64,000 nt of DNA. Source: Burkholderiales bacterium (GTDB lineage Bacteria > Pseudomonadota > Gammaproteobacteria > Burkholderiales > Casimicrobiaceae). Every line of letters begins with the position of its first letter. Position 1 is the stretch's first letter. Both the position numbers and the translations under genes were made by a program. Location of the stretch: NCBI GenBank assembly GCA_905339295.1, contig CAJPFI010000032.1, positions 1 to 64,000 of the forward strand. The letters run 5' to 3'. The notes under the pieces were generated by a model. That model had not been told where the DNA came from. It worked only from the letters and a program-made list of their open reading frames with translations, and did no database searches. Below are positions 17,688-25,523 of this stretch, piece by piece.

Positions 17688-17700
17688 CGGAATATGAAAC
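17688..17700 (-). promoter_or_regulatory. Candidate IclR-family operator, copy 2 (upstream of the GMC gene)
   Basis: Read towards the GMC gene the sequence is GTTTCATATTCCG, identical to 12 of 13 bases of the site before the IclR gene and in the same orientation relative to the downstream gene. A direct repeat CGGAATA occurs at 17688-17694 and again at 17710-17716, 22 bp apart (two helical turns). The region also lies upstream of the TRAP operon promoter, so one site could control both directions. Confidence 0.5.
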
Positions 17701-17728
17701 GTCTGCTTCCGGAATAAGCGATTGAGTA

Positions 17729-17757
17729 TTGCCAATCGCCGGCGGACTGTCTACATT
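17729..17757 (+). promoter_or_regulatory. Sigma-70 promoter of the TRAP transporter operon
   Basis: TTGCCA (17729-17734) and TACATT (17752-17757) are separated by 17 bp. The predicted start near 17764 gives a leader of about 70 nt before the ATG at 17837, preceded by a GAGGAGG ribosome-binding site (17826-17832). Confidence 0.6.
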
Positions 17758-17836
17758 CCCGACAGCGCTTCGCAGGCGGAACGCGAAGACGCGCAGGACG
17801 AAACCGCGCACACGCGGCCCACACTGAGGAGGAATC

Positions 17837-18958
17837 ATGAAGCATTCAGGATTCGCCCGCGCGGCGGTCGCCGTCGGGGCATTCGTGATTGCCTGCGCGA
17901 CGGCGCACGCGCAGACCGCGTCGTCGCCGGTGCGCATGCGCATCCAGACCGCGGTGCCGTCCGCCAGCATCTACTTCGAGCTGCTGAAGAAGATGGGCGA
18001 CCGCATCGACAGGATGTCGGGCGGCCGCGTCAAGATGGAGATGCTGCCGGATGGCGCCGTCGTGCCGGCGTTCGAGATCCTCGACGCGGTCGACAAGGGC
18101 ATCGTCGACGGCGGCTACGCGTGGACGCACTACTGGTCGGGCAAGCACCCGGCGGCGGGACTGTTCAGCAACCCGATGGCGGGCGCCGGCGTGGGCCTCG
18201 ACCAGCTGTCGCACGTCGCGTGGATCTTCGAGGGCGGCGGCTACGACCTGTACCGGAGGCTCTACAGCGACGTGCTGAAGGTCAACGTCGAGCCGCTGTT
18301 CGTGCAGCCGATGGGGCCGGACCCGCTCGGCTGGTTCAAGACGCCGATCGCGAGCGTCGCCGACTTCAAGAAGATGAAGTACCGCTCGCCGCCGGGGATC
18401 ACCGGCGAGATCTTCAAGGAGATGGGCGTCGCGGCGGTCGCGATGCCGGGCGGCGACATCGTCCCGGGCGCGCAGCGCGGCGTGATCGACGCGGCCGAGT
18501 GGATCGGCCCGGCCGACGACCTGAACCTGGGCCTGCAGACGATCTGGAAGCACTATTACCTGCAGGGCCTGCACCAGTCGACCGACATCGGCGAGGTGCT
18601 GATCAACAAGACCGTGTGGAACAGGCTCTCGCCCGACCTGCAGGAGATCATCCGCACCGCGGCGATGGCGTCGATGACCGAGACCTACACCTACAACGTC
18701 TACAAGAACGCGCAGGCGATCGTGCGGCTGCGCAACGAGTTCAAGGTGCAGATCCACGACACGCCCAAGGACTTCTTCCCCGAGTTCGTGCGCGCGACCA
18801 ACGTCGTGCTCGACCGCTACGCGGGCCGCGACGCGTTCTTCAAGCAGGTGCTCGATTCGCAGCGCAACTTCGCCAGGACCGTGGTCCCGTACTGGACGAA
18901 GATCCTCGACCTGTACTCGAACCTCGGCAACGCAGCGCTCGCCTCGCAGCCGAAGTGA
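17837..18958 (+). CDS. TRAP transporter substrate-binding protein, DctP/TakP type (IseK-like)
   Basis: This 373-aa periplasmic receptor has a Sec signal peptide (residues 1-25, ending CATAHA). The mature part has the DctP fold, with landmarks MPDGDIV-like AMPGGDIVPGAQRG, GVIDAAEWIGPADDLNLGL and the dimer-type helix region typical of TakP relatives. It would hand an organic anion to the DctQM permease encoded just downstream. Its place between the GMC dehydrogenase and xsc genes suggests isethionate. IseKLM is the name used for such TRAP systems in other isethionate degraders, but a keto acid or taurine would also be compatible. A perfect 12-bp hairpin follows the stop. Confidence 0.85.
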   Translation: MKHSGFARAAVAVGAFVIACATAHAQTASSPVRMRIQTAVPSASIYFELLKKMGDRIDRMSGGRVKMEMLPDGAVVPAFEILDAVDKGIVDGGYAWTHYWSGKHPAAGLFSNPMAGAGVGLDQLSHVAWIFEGGGYDLYRRLYSDVLKVNVEPLFVQPMGPDPLGWFKTPIASVADFKKMKYRSPPGITGEIFKEMGVAAVAMPGGDIVPGAQRGVIDAAEWIGPADDLNLGLQTIWKHYYLQGLHQSTDIGEVLINKTVWNRLSPDLQEIIRTAAMASMTETYTYNVYKNAQAIVRLRNEFKVQIHDTPKDFFPEFVRATNVVLDRYAGRDAFFKQVLDSQRNFARTVVPYWTKILDLYSNLGNAALASQPK

Positions 18959-18965
18959 CGGCGCC

Positions 18966-18997
18966 CGCCGCCGTCCCCTCGGCCCGGGACGGCGGCG
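18966..18997 (+). terminator. Perfect 12-bp GC hairpin after the TRAP receptor gene
   Basis: Arms CGCCGCCGTCCC (18966-18977) and GGGACGGCGGCG (18986-18997) pair perfectly around an 8-nt loop, starting 7 nt after the stop codon. There is no U-tract. It probably stabilises the receptor message or attenuates transcription into the dctQM-like genes 145 bp further on. Confidence 0.7.
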
Positions 18998-19141
18998 ACG
19001 CGCACCGCGCCGCCCCGCCGTCGACGTGACGGCGGCGTTCGACGTCCCGTTCCCGGGCGGGAATCCCGCGTCGTCCGGTGGACGTCGCCGGGTTTCCGCC
19101 TGCGCGGCGACGGCGGCCAGTCCGAGGATCGTGGAGACCCG

Positions 19142-19723
19142 ATGACGTCCCGATCGAGCATGTCCCTGCGTGTCGCCGATGCCATCGATGCGCTCACGCG
19201 CCTCGTCGGCAAGGCGATCGCCTGGCTCGTCCTCCCGATGGTGCTCTCGCTCGTCTGGGAGGTCGTCGCGCGCTACTTTTTCAACGCGCCCACCGTCTGG
19301 GCGTACGACATGACGTTCATGCTCTACGGCACGTTCTTCATGATCGGCTCCGCATGGACGCTCCAGCGCGGCGGCCACATCCGCACCGATGTCTTCTACG
19401 CGAAGTGGTCGACGCGCACGCAGGCGCGCGTCGACCTCGCCTGCTACGCGGTGCTGTTCTTCCCCGCCATGGTCGTGTTCGGCTGGCTCGGCGCCGAGTA
19501 CTTCTGGAAATCGTTCGGCCAGAACGAGCGGATCGTGACGAGCCCGTGGCTGCCGATCGTGTGGCCGTTCAAGTTCATGATCCCGGCGACCGCGGCGCTC
19601 CTGCTGCTGCAGGGCATCGCAGAGTGCCTCCGCGCCTGGCGGCGCGCGTTCGGCGACGACGATGCAGGCGAGGCCGGTGCAGGACCCGCCGGGAGCGACG
19701 CGGACGGGAGCGTCGCGACATGA
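19142..19723 (+). CDS. TRAP transporter small permease, DctQ type
   Basis: This 193-aa protein has four predicted membrane helices (about 18-45, 52-75, 98-118 and 138-160) and the family pattern VWEVVARYFFNAPTVWAYDM. DctQ subunits stabilise the large DctM channel subunit and help the receptor dock. Its stop overlaps the dctM-like start (19720-19723, ATGA). The C-terminal tail is Asp/Gly/Ala-rich and cytoplasmic. Specificity is set by the receptor, so this gene adds no information on substrate. Confidence 0.9.
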   Translation: MTSRSSMSLRVADAIDALTRLVGKAIAWLVLPMVLSLVWEVVARYFFNAPTVWAYDMTFMLYGTFFMIGSAWTLQRGGHIRTDVFYAKWSTRTQARVDLACYAVLFFPAMVVFGWLGAEYFWKSFGQNERIVTSPWLPIVWPFKFMIPATAALLLLQGIAECLRAWRRAFGDDDAGEAGAGPAGSDADGSVAT

Positions 19724-21036
19724 GCACCGAGTGGCTGGGCCTCCTGCTCCTCGCCGTGCTGTTCGCCGCGATCTTCATCGGCTTCCCGATCGCGTTCACG
19801 TTGATCGCCGTCGGCGCCATCGGTGGCTACCTGGCGCTCGGGCCGCTCGCGCTGCACCTGCTGACGCTGCAGGTGTTCTCGGTGATGCGCGACCCGACGC
19901 TCGCGTCGGTCCCGTTCTTCCTGTTCATGGGCTACCTGCTCGAGCAGTCGGGCCTGATGGAGCGGCTGTTCCGCGGCGTGCAGCTCGCGCTCGCATCGGT
20001 GCGCGGCTCGCTCTACATCGCGGTTCTGCTCACCGCCACGGTCTTCGCCGCGGCGACCGGCATCGTCGGGTCGTCGGTGACGCTGCTCGGCGTCATGGCC
20101 GCGCCGGCGATGAAGAAGAGCGGCTACGACGTCCGGATGTCCGCGGGCGCGATCACCGCGGGCGGCACGCTCGGCATCCTGATCCCGCCGTCGGTGATGC
20201 TGATCGTGATGGGCCCGGTCGTCGGCGTGCCGGCGACCGATCTGTTCGCCGCGGCGGTGATCCCGGGCCTCATGCTGTCCGGGCTCTACATCGCCTACAC
20301 GCTGGTCCGAAGCTACCTCGACCCGTCGCTGGGACCCGCGCTGCCGCTGGACGAGCGCGCCGGTTCGATCGGCGAGGTCGTGAAGGAGCTGGCCTTCGGC
20401 ATCGCGCCGGTCGTCGTCGTGGTCTTCGCGACGCTCGGCGTGATCCTCGCCGGCATCGCGACGCCGACCGACGCCGGCGCGGTCGGCGCGTTCGGCGTGC
20501 TGCTGCTCACGCTCGCGTACCGCAGGCTGAGCTGGCCGCGCTTCCGCTCTGCCGTGTACTCGACGCTGCTGACGTCGTGCATGATCCTGCTTCTGGTCGC
20601 GGCGTCGAACTACTTCGGCGCGGTGTTCTCGCGCATGGGCAGCGCCTCGCTGATCGCCGAGTCGCTGCTCGGGCTCGACCTGCCGCCGACGCTGATGCTG
20701 ATCGTGATCCTCGCCATCATCTTCGTGCTGGGCTGGCCGCTCGAGTGGGTGCCCATCGTGCTGATCGTCGTCCCGATCCTCCTGCCGCTGGTTCAGAAGC
20801 TCGGCGTCGACATCGTCTGGTTCTGCACGCTGGTCGCGGTGTGCCTGCAGACGGCGTGGCTGTCGCCCCCGGTGGCGCTGTCCGCCTACTTCCTGAAAGG
20901 CGTCGCCCCCGAATGGGAGCTCGCCGACATCTACAAGGGGATGATGCAATTCATGGTGCTGCAGGTGTTCGGCCTCGGCCTGGTGCTGGCCTTCCCGCAA
21001 CTCGCCCTGTGGCTGCCCGCGGTGCTTCGCGACTGA
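19720..21036 (+). CDS. TRAP transporter large permease, DctM type
   Basis: This 438-aa membrane protein has about 12 segments and DctM-family motifs: FIGFPIAFTLIAVGAIGGY near the start, ATGIVGSSVTLLGVMAAPAM and SAGAITAGGTLGILIPPSVM in the first half, TPTDAGAVGAFGVLLLT in the middle. The second hairpin motif carries WLSPPVALSAYFLKGV. The protein drives sodium-coupled uptake of the ligand delivered by the receptor. It is coupled to the dctQ-like gene by a 4-bp overlap and is followed after 23 bp by a second IclR gene on the same strand. Confidence 0.93.
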   Translation: MSTEWLGLLLLAVLFAAIFIGFPIAFTLIAVGAIGGYLALGPLALHLLTLQVFSVMRDPTLASVPFFLFMGYLLEQSGLMERLFRGVQLALASVRGSLYIAVLLTATVFAAATGIVGSSVTLLGVMAAPAMKKSGYDVRMSAGAITAGGTLGILIPPSVMLIVMGPVVGVPATDLFAAAVIPGLMLSGLYIAYTLVRSYLDPSLGPALPLDERAGSIGEVVKELAFGIAPVVVVVFATLGVILAGIATPTDAGAVGAFGVLLLTLAYRRLSWPRFRSAVYSTLLTSCMILLLVAASNYFGAVFSRMGSASLIAESLLGLDLPPTLMLIVILAIIFVLGWPLEWVPIVLIVVPILLPLVQKLGVDIVWFCTLVAVCLQTAWLSPPVALSAYFLKGVAPEWELADIYKGMMQFMVLQVFGLGLVLAFPQLALWLPAVLRD

Positions 21037-21059
21037 CGGCGGCGCGCCCTCCGCCGGCC

Positions 21060-21857
21060 GTGGCACGGCCGGCAGCGAAGGCCGCGGCGCGCACGGCGGC
21101 GCGATCCCCGACGCGACCGCTCGCCCGCTCGTTCGACGCGCTCGCGTTCGTCGCCTCCTCGCCGCGCCCGCCGTCCGCCTCGGCGATCGCGGCGAGGCTG
21201 GGTCTCGCCCCGTCGAGCGCGCATCGGCTGCTCGCGCAACTCGCCGAGGCGGGGCTCGTCGTGCGCGAGCCCGGCTCGCGCGGCTGGCGGCCCTCGCCGC
21301 GCCTGGCGTCGTTCGCGCGCGACGTGCTGCTGGGCGAGCCGGCGCAGGCCGGCCGCCACGCGATTCTCGCGGGACTGGTCGCGCGGATCGGCGAGACATG
21401 CAACCTCACGATGCCCGACCACGGCCGCGTCGTGTACCTCGACCGCGTGGAGAGCGCCTGGCCGCTGCGGCTCCACCTCGCCCCCGGCTCGCACGTGCCG
21501 ATCCACTGCACGGCGAGCGGCAAGCTGTTCCTCGCGACGATGCCGAGGGCGCGGCGCGCCGCGCTCCTTCGCGCATCGCCGCTCGAGCGCCGCGCGCCGG
21601 GGACGATCGTCGACCCGGCGCTGTTCGAGCGCGAGCTCGAAAGACTGCGCGCGCAGGACCTCGGCATCGACAACCAGGAGTTCATCGCCGGGCTGATCGC
21701 GATCGCGGTTCCGGTACGCGACAGGCGCGGGCGCGTCGTCGCGGCGATCGCCGTGCATGCGCCGGAGGCGCGGATGTCGCTCGCGGCCGCGATGGGGCAC
21801 GTGCCGGCACTGCGCGAGGCGGCGAAGGCGATCGGGACGACGCTGGCGGCGGGCTGA
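21060..21857 (+). CDS. Second IclR-family regulator, paralogue of the one at 15229
   Basis: The 265-aa product has the helix-turn-helix (ASAIAARLGLAPSSAHRLLAQL) and the IclR ligand domain. It shares VVYLDRVE(T/S)AWPLR and PGSHVP(L/I)HCTASGKL(L/F)LA with the regulator at 15229-16005, so the two are duplicates or close relatives. No ATG is available; GTG at 21060 is chosen, 23 bp after the dctM stop, and a CTG at 21033 overlapping that stop is possible. The Ala/Arg-rich first 25 residues are unlike the first copy. Being last in the TRAP operon it may report on transporter expression. Its ligand is unknown. Confidence 0.82.
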   Translation: MARPAAKAAARTAARSPTRPLARSFDALAFVASSPRPPSASAIAARLGLAPSSAHRLLAQLAEAGLVVREPGSRGWRPSPRLASFARDVLLGEPAQAGRHAILAGLVARIGETCNLTMPDHGRVVYLDRVESAWPLRLHLAPGSHVPIHCTASGKLFLATMPRARRAALLRASPLERRAPGTIVDPALFERELERLRAQDLGIDNQEFIAGLIAIAVPVRDRRGRVVAAIAVHAPEARMSLAAAMGHVPALREAAKAIGTTLAAG

Positions 21858-21866
21858 CTCGATTGC

Positions 21867-21891
21867 GCGGGAACGCGCGGAGCGTTCCCGC
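21867..21891. terminator. Bidirectional hairpin between iclR2 and ald
   Basis: GCGGGAACGC and GCGTTCCCGC pair perfectly (10 bp) around a 5-nt loop, 9 bp after the IclR stop and in front of the convergent ald gene. The position suits a shared terminator, though there is no U-tract on either strand. Confidence 0.6.
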
Positions 21892-21996
21892 CCGACGGGA
21901 ACCGGATTCGCCGGACGGCGGCGCCGGCGACCCGATCGACCGGCCGGCAGGCCTGCGGCCGACGCCGCGCCGCCCCCGGCAGGAACCGCGAACGCC

Positions 21997-23115
21997 TCAC
22001 TCGACGAGCAACGTCTCCGGCGTCACATACGGATACCCCTGCGCGTCCGCCACGGGACGGCAGGTCACCTTCCCCATCGCGACGTTGAGGCCGTTGCGCA
22101 GGTGCGGATCGCTGCCCAGCGCCCGCTTCCAGCCCATGTCGGCGAGCGCGAGCACGAACGGCAGCGTCGCGTTGTTGAGCGCGTAGGTCGACGTGCGCGG
22201 AACGCCGCCGGGCATGTTCGCGACGCAGTAGTGGATGACGCCATCGGCCGCGTACACCGGCTCGGCGTGCGTCGTCGGCGTCGAGGTCTCGAAGCACCCG
22301 CCCTGGTCGATCGCGACGTCGACGACGACCGAGCCGGCCTCCATCCTGCGGATCAGCTCGTGCGAGACGAGCTTCGGCGCCTGTGCGCCGGGGATCAGCA
22401 CGCCGCCGATCACCAGGTCGGCCATCGCGACATGACGCTCGATCGCGTCGCGCGTCGAGAACACCGTGTTGAGCGCGGGGCCGAACTGCGCCCACAGCCG
22501 GCGCAGCGCCTCGACGTTGCGGTCGATCACCCAGACGTCGGCCTCCATGCCGAGCGCGACCGTGATCGCGTGCGTGCCGACCACGCCGCCGCCCAGGACG
22601 ATCACCTTCGCCGGCTCGACGCCGGGCACGCCGCCCAGCAGGATGCCCTTGCCGCCGTGCGCCTTCTCCAGGTAGTGCGCGCCGGCCTGCACCGCCATCC
22701 TCCCCGCGACTTCCGACATCGGCGCGAGCAGCGGCAACCCGCCCGCCGCCGACGTCACCGTCTCGTACGCGATGCCGATCGCGCCGCTCGCGACGAGGTC
22801 CCTGGTCTGCTCGGGATCGGGCGCGAGATGGAGGTAGGTGAAAAGGACCTGGCCCGGCCTCAGCATCGCGCGCTCGGCCGCCTGCGGTTCCTTGACCTTC
22901 ACGATCATCTGCGCCAGCGCGTAGATCTCGGAGGCCGACGCGGCGATCGCGGCACCGGCACGCGCGTAGTCGTCGTCGCTCGCACCGATGCCCTGCCCGG
23001 CGTTGCGCTCGACGATCGCCTGATGGCCGTGGTGCACGAGCTCGCGCACCGACGCGGGCGTGAGGCCCACGCGGTTCTCGAGCACCTTGACCTCCTTCGG
23101 TACGCCGATCAGCAT
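21997..23115 (-). CDS. ald: Alanine dehydrogenase
   Basis: This 372-aa NAD-dependent enzyme deaminates L-alanine to pyruvate and ammonium. K75 (KVKEP) and H96 (YLHLAPD) are the catalytic pair at canonical positions, the nucleotide-binding motif is [11 protein letters not shown], and [12 protein letters not shown] holds the catalytic Asp region. In taurine degraders Ald regenerates the pyruvate consumed by taurine:pyruvate aminotransferase and releases the nitrogen. That aminotransferase is encoded at 25524-26867, divergently from the tauR-SRPBCC-ald strand. Length and N terminus ([10 protein letters not shown]) are typical. Confidence 0.95.
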   Translation of the reverse strand: MLIGVPKEVKVLENRVGLTPASVRELVHHGHQAIVERNAGQGIGASDDDYARAGAAIAASASEIYALAQMIVKVKEPQAAERAMLRPGQVLFTYLHLAPDPEQTRDLVASGAIGIAYETVTSAAGGLPLLAPMSEVAGRMAVQAGAHYLEKAHGGKGILLGGVPGVEPAKVIVLGGGVVGTHAITVALGMEADVWVIDRNVEALRRLWAQFGPALNTVFSTRDAIERHVAMADLVIGGVLIPGAQAPKLVSHELIRRMEAGSVVVDVAIDQGGCFETSTPTTHAEPVYAADGVIHYCVANMPGGVPRTSTYALNNATLPFVLALADMGWKRALGSDPHLRNGLNVAMGKVTCRPVADAQGYPYVTPETLLVE

Positions 23116-23234
23116 GACGCGCTCCCGCGGAACGATCCGGCGCGCACGTTACCGTCACGCGCGCGGCGCGAACAGGGCCAGCGGCCGGGGCGCCGTGGGG
23201 TCAGTCGCACGCGCGAACCCGCGCCGCCCGGACG

Positions 23235-23783
23235 TCAGGGCGCCGGCTTGCCGGTCTCGGCGTAGCGCTTGAGACGCTGGACCTGGAGCGCCAGCACGCC
23301 GTCGACGGCGGCCGCGTCCTTGTCGAGCGCGCTCGCGGCCGCGCCGTTGACGCGGTAGCCGACGGTCAGCGCCGTGCCGCCTTCCTCGGGCTTCATCAGG
23401 ATCGTGAACACGCCGCTGACCGCCTTGTTCTGCAGCGGGCCCAACGCGGCGTCGAGGCGCACGGCCTGGTCGCGCATCAGGAGGATTACGCGCCCGTGCT
23501 CCACCGCGCCGTCCTTCCAGCGTTCGCAGAAGCAGCCTCCCGGCTGCATCGCGAGGCTCAGGTTCGTCGCGTCGCCCGAATAGGTGTGGTCCGGCGACCA
23601 CCAGCGCTCCACCTGGCCGACGGCGGCGTAGACGGCCGCCGGAGGTGCCGCCACGCGCTCGTTGAAGAGGAGCTGGAACCCCTCGGGCGAAGACGTCTTG
23701 ACGTCGGCGCCGGCGAGCACAGGGCAACCCGCCCCGATGACGAGCACGAGCGCGACACGGCGCAGCGAACGCAGGCGGGACAT
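23235..23783 (-). CDS. Exported SRPBCC/START-like protein of unknown function
   Basis: This 182-aa protein has a signal peptide (about 1-25: Arg-rich start, hydrophobic core VALVLIGAG-like, small residues before DVKT). An SRPBCC-type domain follows, in which NERVAAPPAAVYAAVGQVERWWSPDHTYSG is a typical opening helix-strand segment. The family binds hydrophobic ligands in a deep cavity. It lies between tauR and ald on the same strand, with 54 and 119 bp gaps, and may be co-transcribed with them. I know of no role for it in sulfonate metabolism. A lipoprotein reading is conceivable because a Cys (GAGCPVLAG) lies in the signal region, but the lipobox is poor. Confidence 0.7.
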   Translation of the reverse strand: MSRLRSLRRVALVLVIGAGCPVLAGADVKTSSPEGFQLLFNERVAAPPAAVYAAVGQVERWWSPDHTYSGDATNLSLAMQPGGCFCERWKDGAVEHGRVILLMRDQAVRLDAALGPLQNKAVSGVFTILMKPEEGGTALTVGYRVNGAAASALDKDAAAVDGVLALQVQRLKRYAETGKPAP

Positions 23784-23837
23784 GGCGGATGGACTCCGGG
23801 CGGCAACGCGATGGACGGGGTTCCGGCAACGCGCAGC

Positions 23838-25343
23838 TCAATGCGCGCGGGACGGCGTGGTGCCGAGCTCGGCGAGGGCTGCCGCGAGCGCGGCGATGCC
23901 GGGAGCGATGCGCTCGGTCGCGATCGACGCGAAGCCGAGGCGTGCGTACTGGCGCGGCGGACGGTCGCCGGCGAAGAACACGTCGCCCGGTTCGATCAGC
24001 ACGCCCGCGCGCTCGGCGGCGGTCGCCAGCGCGCGCGTGTCGACGCCGTCGGGGAAACGCAGCCAGCACGACGCCGCGCCCGGCGCGGTCGACACCGCGA
24101 CATCCGGAAGGTGGCGCGCGAGCGCGGCGGTGACGGCCGCGCCGCGTTCGGCGCAGGCCTGCCGCAGCCGGCGCAGCAGCGCGTCGTGGTAGCCCATGGC
24201 GAGGAAGAGTCCCGCCGATCGCTCGTTGTTCGCGGCCGGGTGGCGCAGCATCAGCCGCCGCATCGCGCGCGCCTCGCGGATCAGGTCGCGGTGCGCGACG
24301 ATGTAGCCCAGCCGGATGCCCGGCGCGAGCGTCTTGGAAAGGCTGCCGAGGTAGACGACGCGGCTCGAGCGGTCGAGACTCTTCAGCGCCGGCTGCGCGC
24401 GGCCCTCGACGGCGAGCTCGACCTCGTAGTCGTCCTCGATCAGGACGCGGTCGCGCGCCTCGCCCCACGCAAGCAGCGCCTCGCGGCGCGCGAGCGGCAT
24501 CGTGATGTTGGTCGGGCACTGGTGCGACGGCGTCAGCACGACGTATTCGCACGCGTCGAGCGAGGGCGACAACGCGAGGCCCGACGCGTCGAGCGGCAAT
24601 GCGACGACCGACGGCGTGCGCGACGCCATGATGTTGCGCGCGTCCGGGTAGCCGGGGTCCTCGACGCCCACCGTGGTGGCCGGGCCGACGAGCAGCGTCG
24701 CGAGCAGGAACAGCGCGTGCTGCGCGCCGACCGTGACCAGGATCTCGTCCGCGCTCGCCCAGACGCCGCGCCGCGCGAGGAGCCGCGTCTGGATCTGCTC
24801 GATCAGGAGCGCGTCGTCGCCGTCGATCAGGTCGCCGGCCCAGCCGCGCACCTCGGCGCCGGACAGCGCCTGCAGGCTGCACTCGCGCCAGCCGTGGATC
24901 GGCAGGAGCGCCGGGTCGATCTGGCCGTACAGGAACGGGTACGGGTACCTCTGCCAGTCGCGCGGCTTGACGATGTTGCGCTGGCGGACGACCGACCCGC
25001 GCACGCGCGGCCCCCACGACGTCTCCGACGCCGGCGCCGGGGCGTGCGGCGCTGCCGCGCGCCCGGGGACGATCTCGGGATTGACGTAGTGGCCGCTGCG
25101 GTTGCGCGTGACGAGGTAGCCTTCGTCGACGAGCAGCTCGTAGGCCAGCGCGACGGTGTTGCGCGCGACGCCGAGCTGGTGCGACAGCTCGCGGGTCGAC
25201 GGCAGCGCGACGCCGTACGGCAACCGCCCGCCGAGGATCGCCCCGACCAGCATCTCGCGGATCTGCGCCTGCAGGCTCACCCGGCCCTCGAACGAGAGAG
25301 GGATCAGCTGGTTCCACATCAGCGGGTCGGTACGGGAAGTCAT
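23838..25343 (-). CDS. tauR: MocR-family (GntR/aminotransferase-like) regulator, probable TauR
   Basis: This 501-aa protein fuses a GntR winged helix (about 20-85, LPSTRELSHQLGVARNTVALAYELL) to a fold-type I aminotransferase domain (about 125-500). The PLP lysine is K337 in SLSKTLAPGIRLGY and the cofactor Asp lies in IEDDYEVEL. MocR proteins sense amino compounds through PLP. TauR of alphaproteobacteria activates taurine genes. Here the gene is divergent from the aminotransferase-tauABC unit, with direct repeats in between, so taurine is the probable effector. The start at 25343 (MTSRTDPLMWNQ) is preferred; an in-frame ATG eight codons on is possible. Confidence 0.85.
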   Translation of the reverse strand: MTSRTDPLMWNQLIPLSFEGRVSLQAQIREMLVGAILGGRLPYGVALPSTRELSHQLGVARNTVALAYELLVDEGYLVTRNRSGHYVNPEIVPGRAAAPHAPAPASETSWGPRVRGSVVRQRNIVKPRDWQRYPYPFLYGQIDPALLPIHGWRECSLQALSGAEVRGWAGDLIDGDDALLIEQIQTRLLARRGVWASADEILVTVGAQHALFLLATLLVGPATTVGVEDPGYPDARNIMASRTPSVVALPLDASGLALSPSLDACEYVVLTPSHQCPTNITMPLARREALLAWGEARDRVLIEDDYEVELAVEGRAQPALKSLDRSSRVVYLGSLSKTLAPGIRLGYIVAHRDLIREARAMRRLMLRHPAANNERSAGLFLAMGYHDALLRRLRQACAERGAAVTAALARHLPDVAVSTAPGAASCWLRFPDGVDTRALATAAERAGVLIEPGDVFFAGDRPPRQYARLGFASIATERIAPGIAALAAALAELGTTPSRAH

Positions 25344-25398
25344 GTCCGGCGGGGGTCCCGGTCGCGGCGCGGCACCGGAAGGATACCCGTTGCGCGGA

Positions 25399-25431
25399 CT
25401 GGCCTCACCGCCCGCCCCCATCTGGCCCTAC
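25399..25431 (+). promoter_or_regulatory. Candidate TauR operator: two direct repeats in the tauR/tpa divergent region
   Basis: CTGGCCTCAC (25399-25408) and CTGGCCCTAC (25422-25431) are direct repeats 23 bp apart, 8 of 10 bases identical. They match 7 and 8 positions of the CTGGACYTAA repeat I recall for alphaproteobacterial TauR. Direct repeats about two helical turns apart are typical for dimeric MocR regulators. Confidence 0.45.
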
Positions 25432-25523
25432 TGCGCCGCCGCGGCTTGCCGCTACAAGGGCGTACCATTGCAGCCACCCTGCATGGGCCGCGCACGCGCG
25501 CGGCCCGCCACCGGAGACCATCC

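Noticed and set aside
17837-21036. C4-dicarboxylate uptake system as the function of the TRAP genes
   Set aside because: DctPQM homology alone does not set the substrate; the GMC dehydrogenase, xsc and IclR context favours isethionate or a related sulfonate.
23838-25343. Plain aminotransferase for the taurine pathway
   Set aside because: The N-terminal GntR winged helix makes it a MocR-type regulator; the class III enzyme at 25524-26867 is the catalyst.
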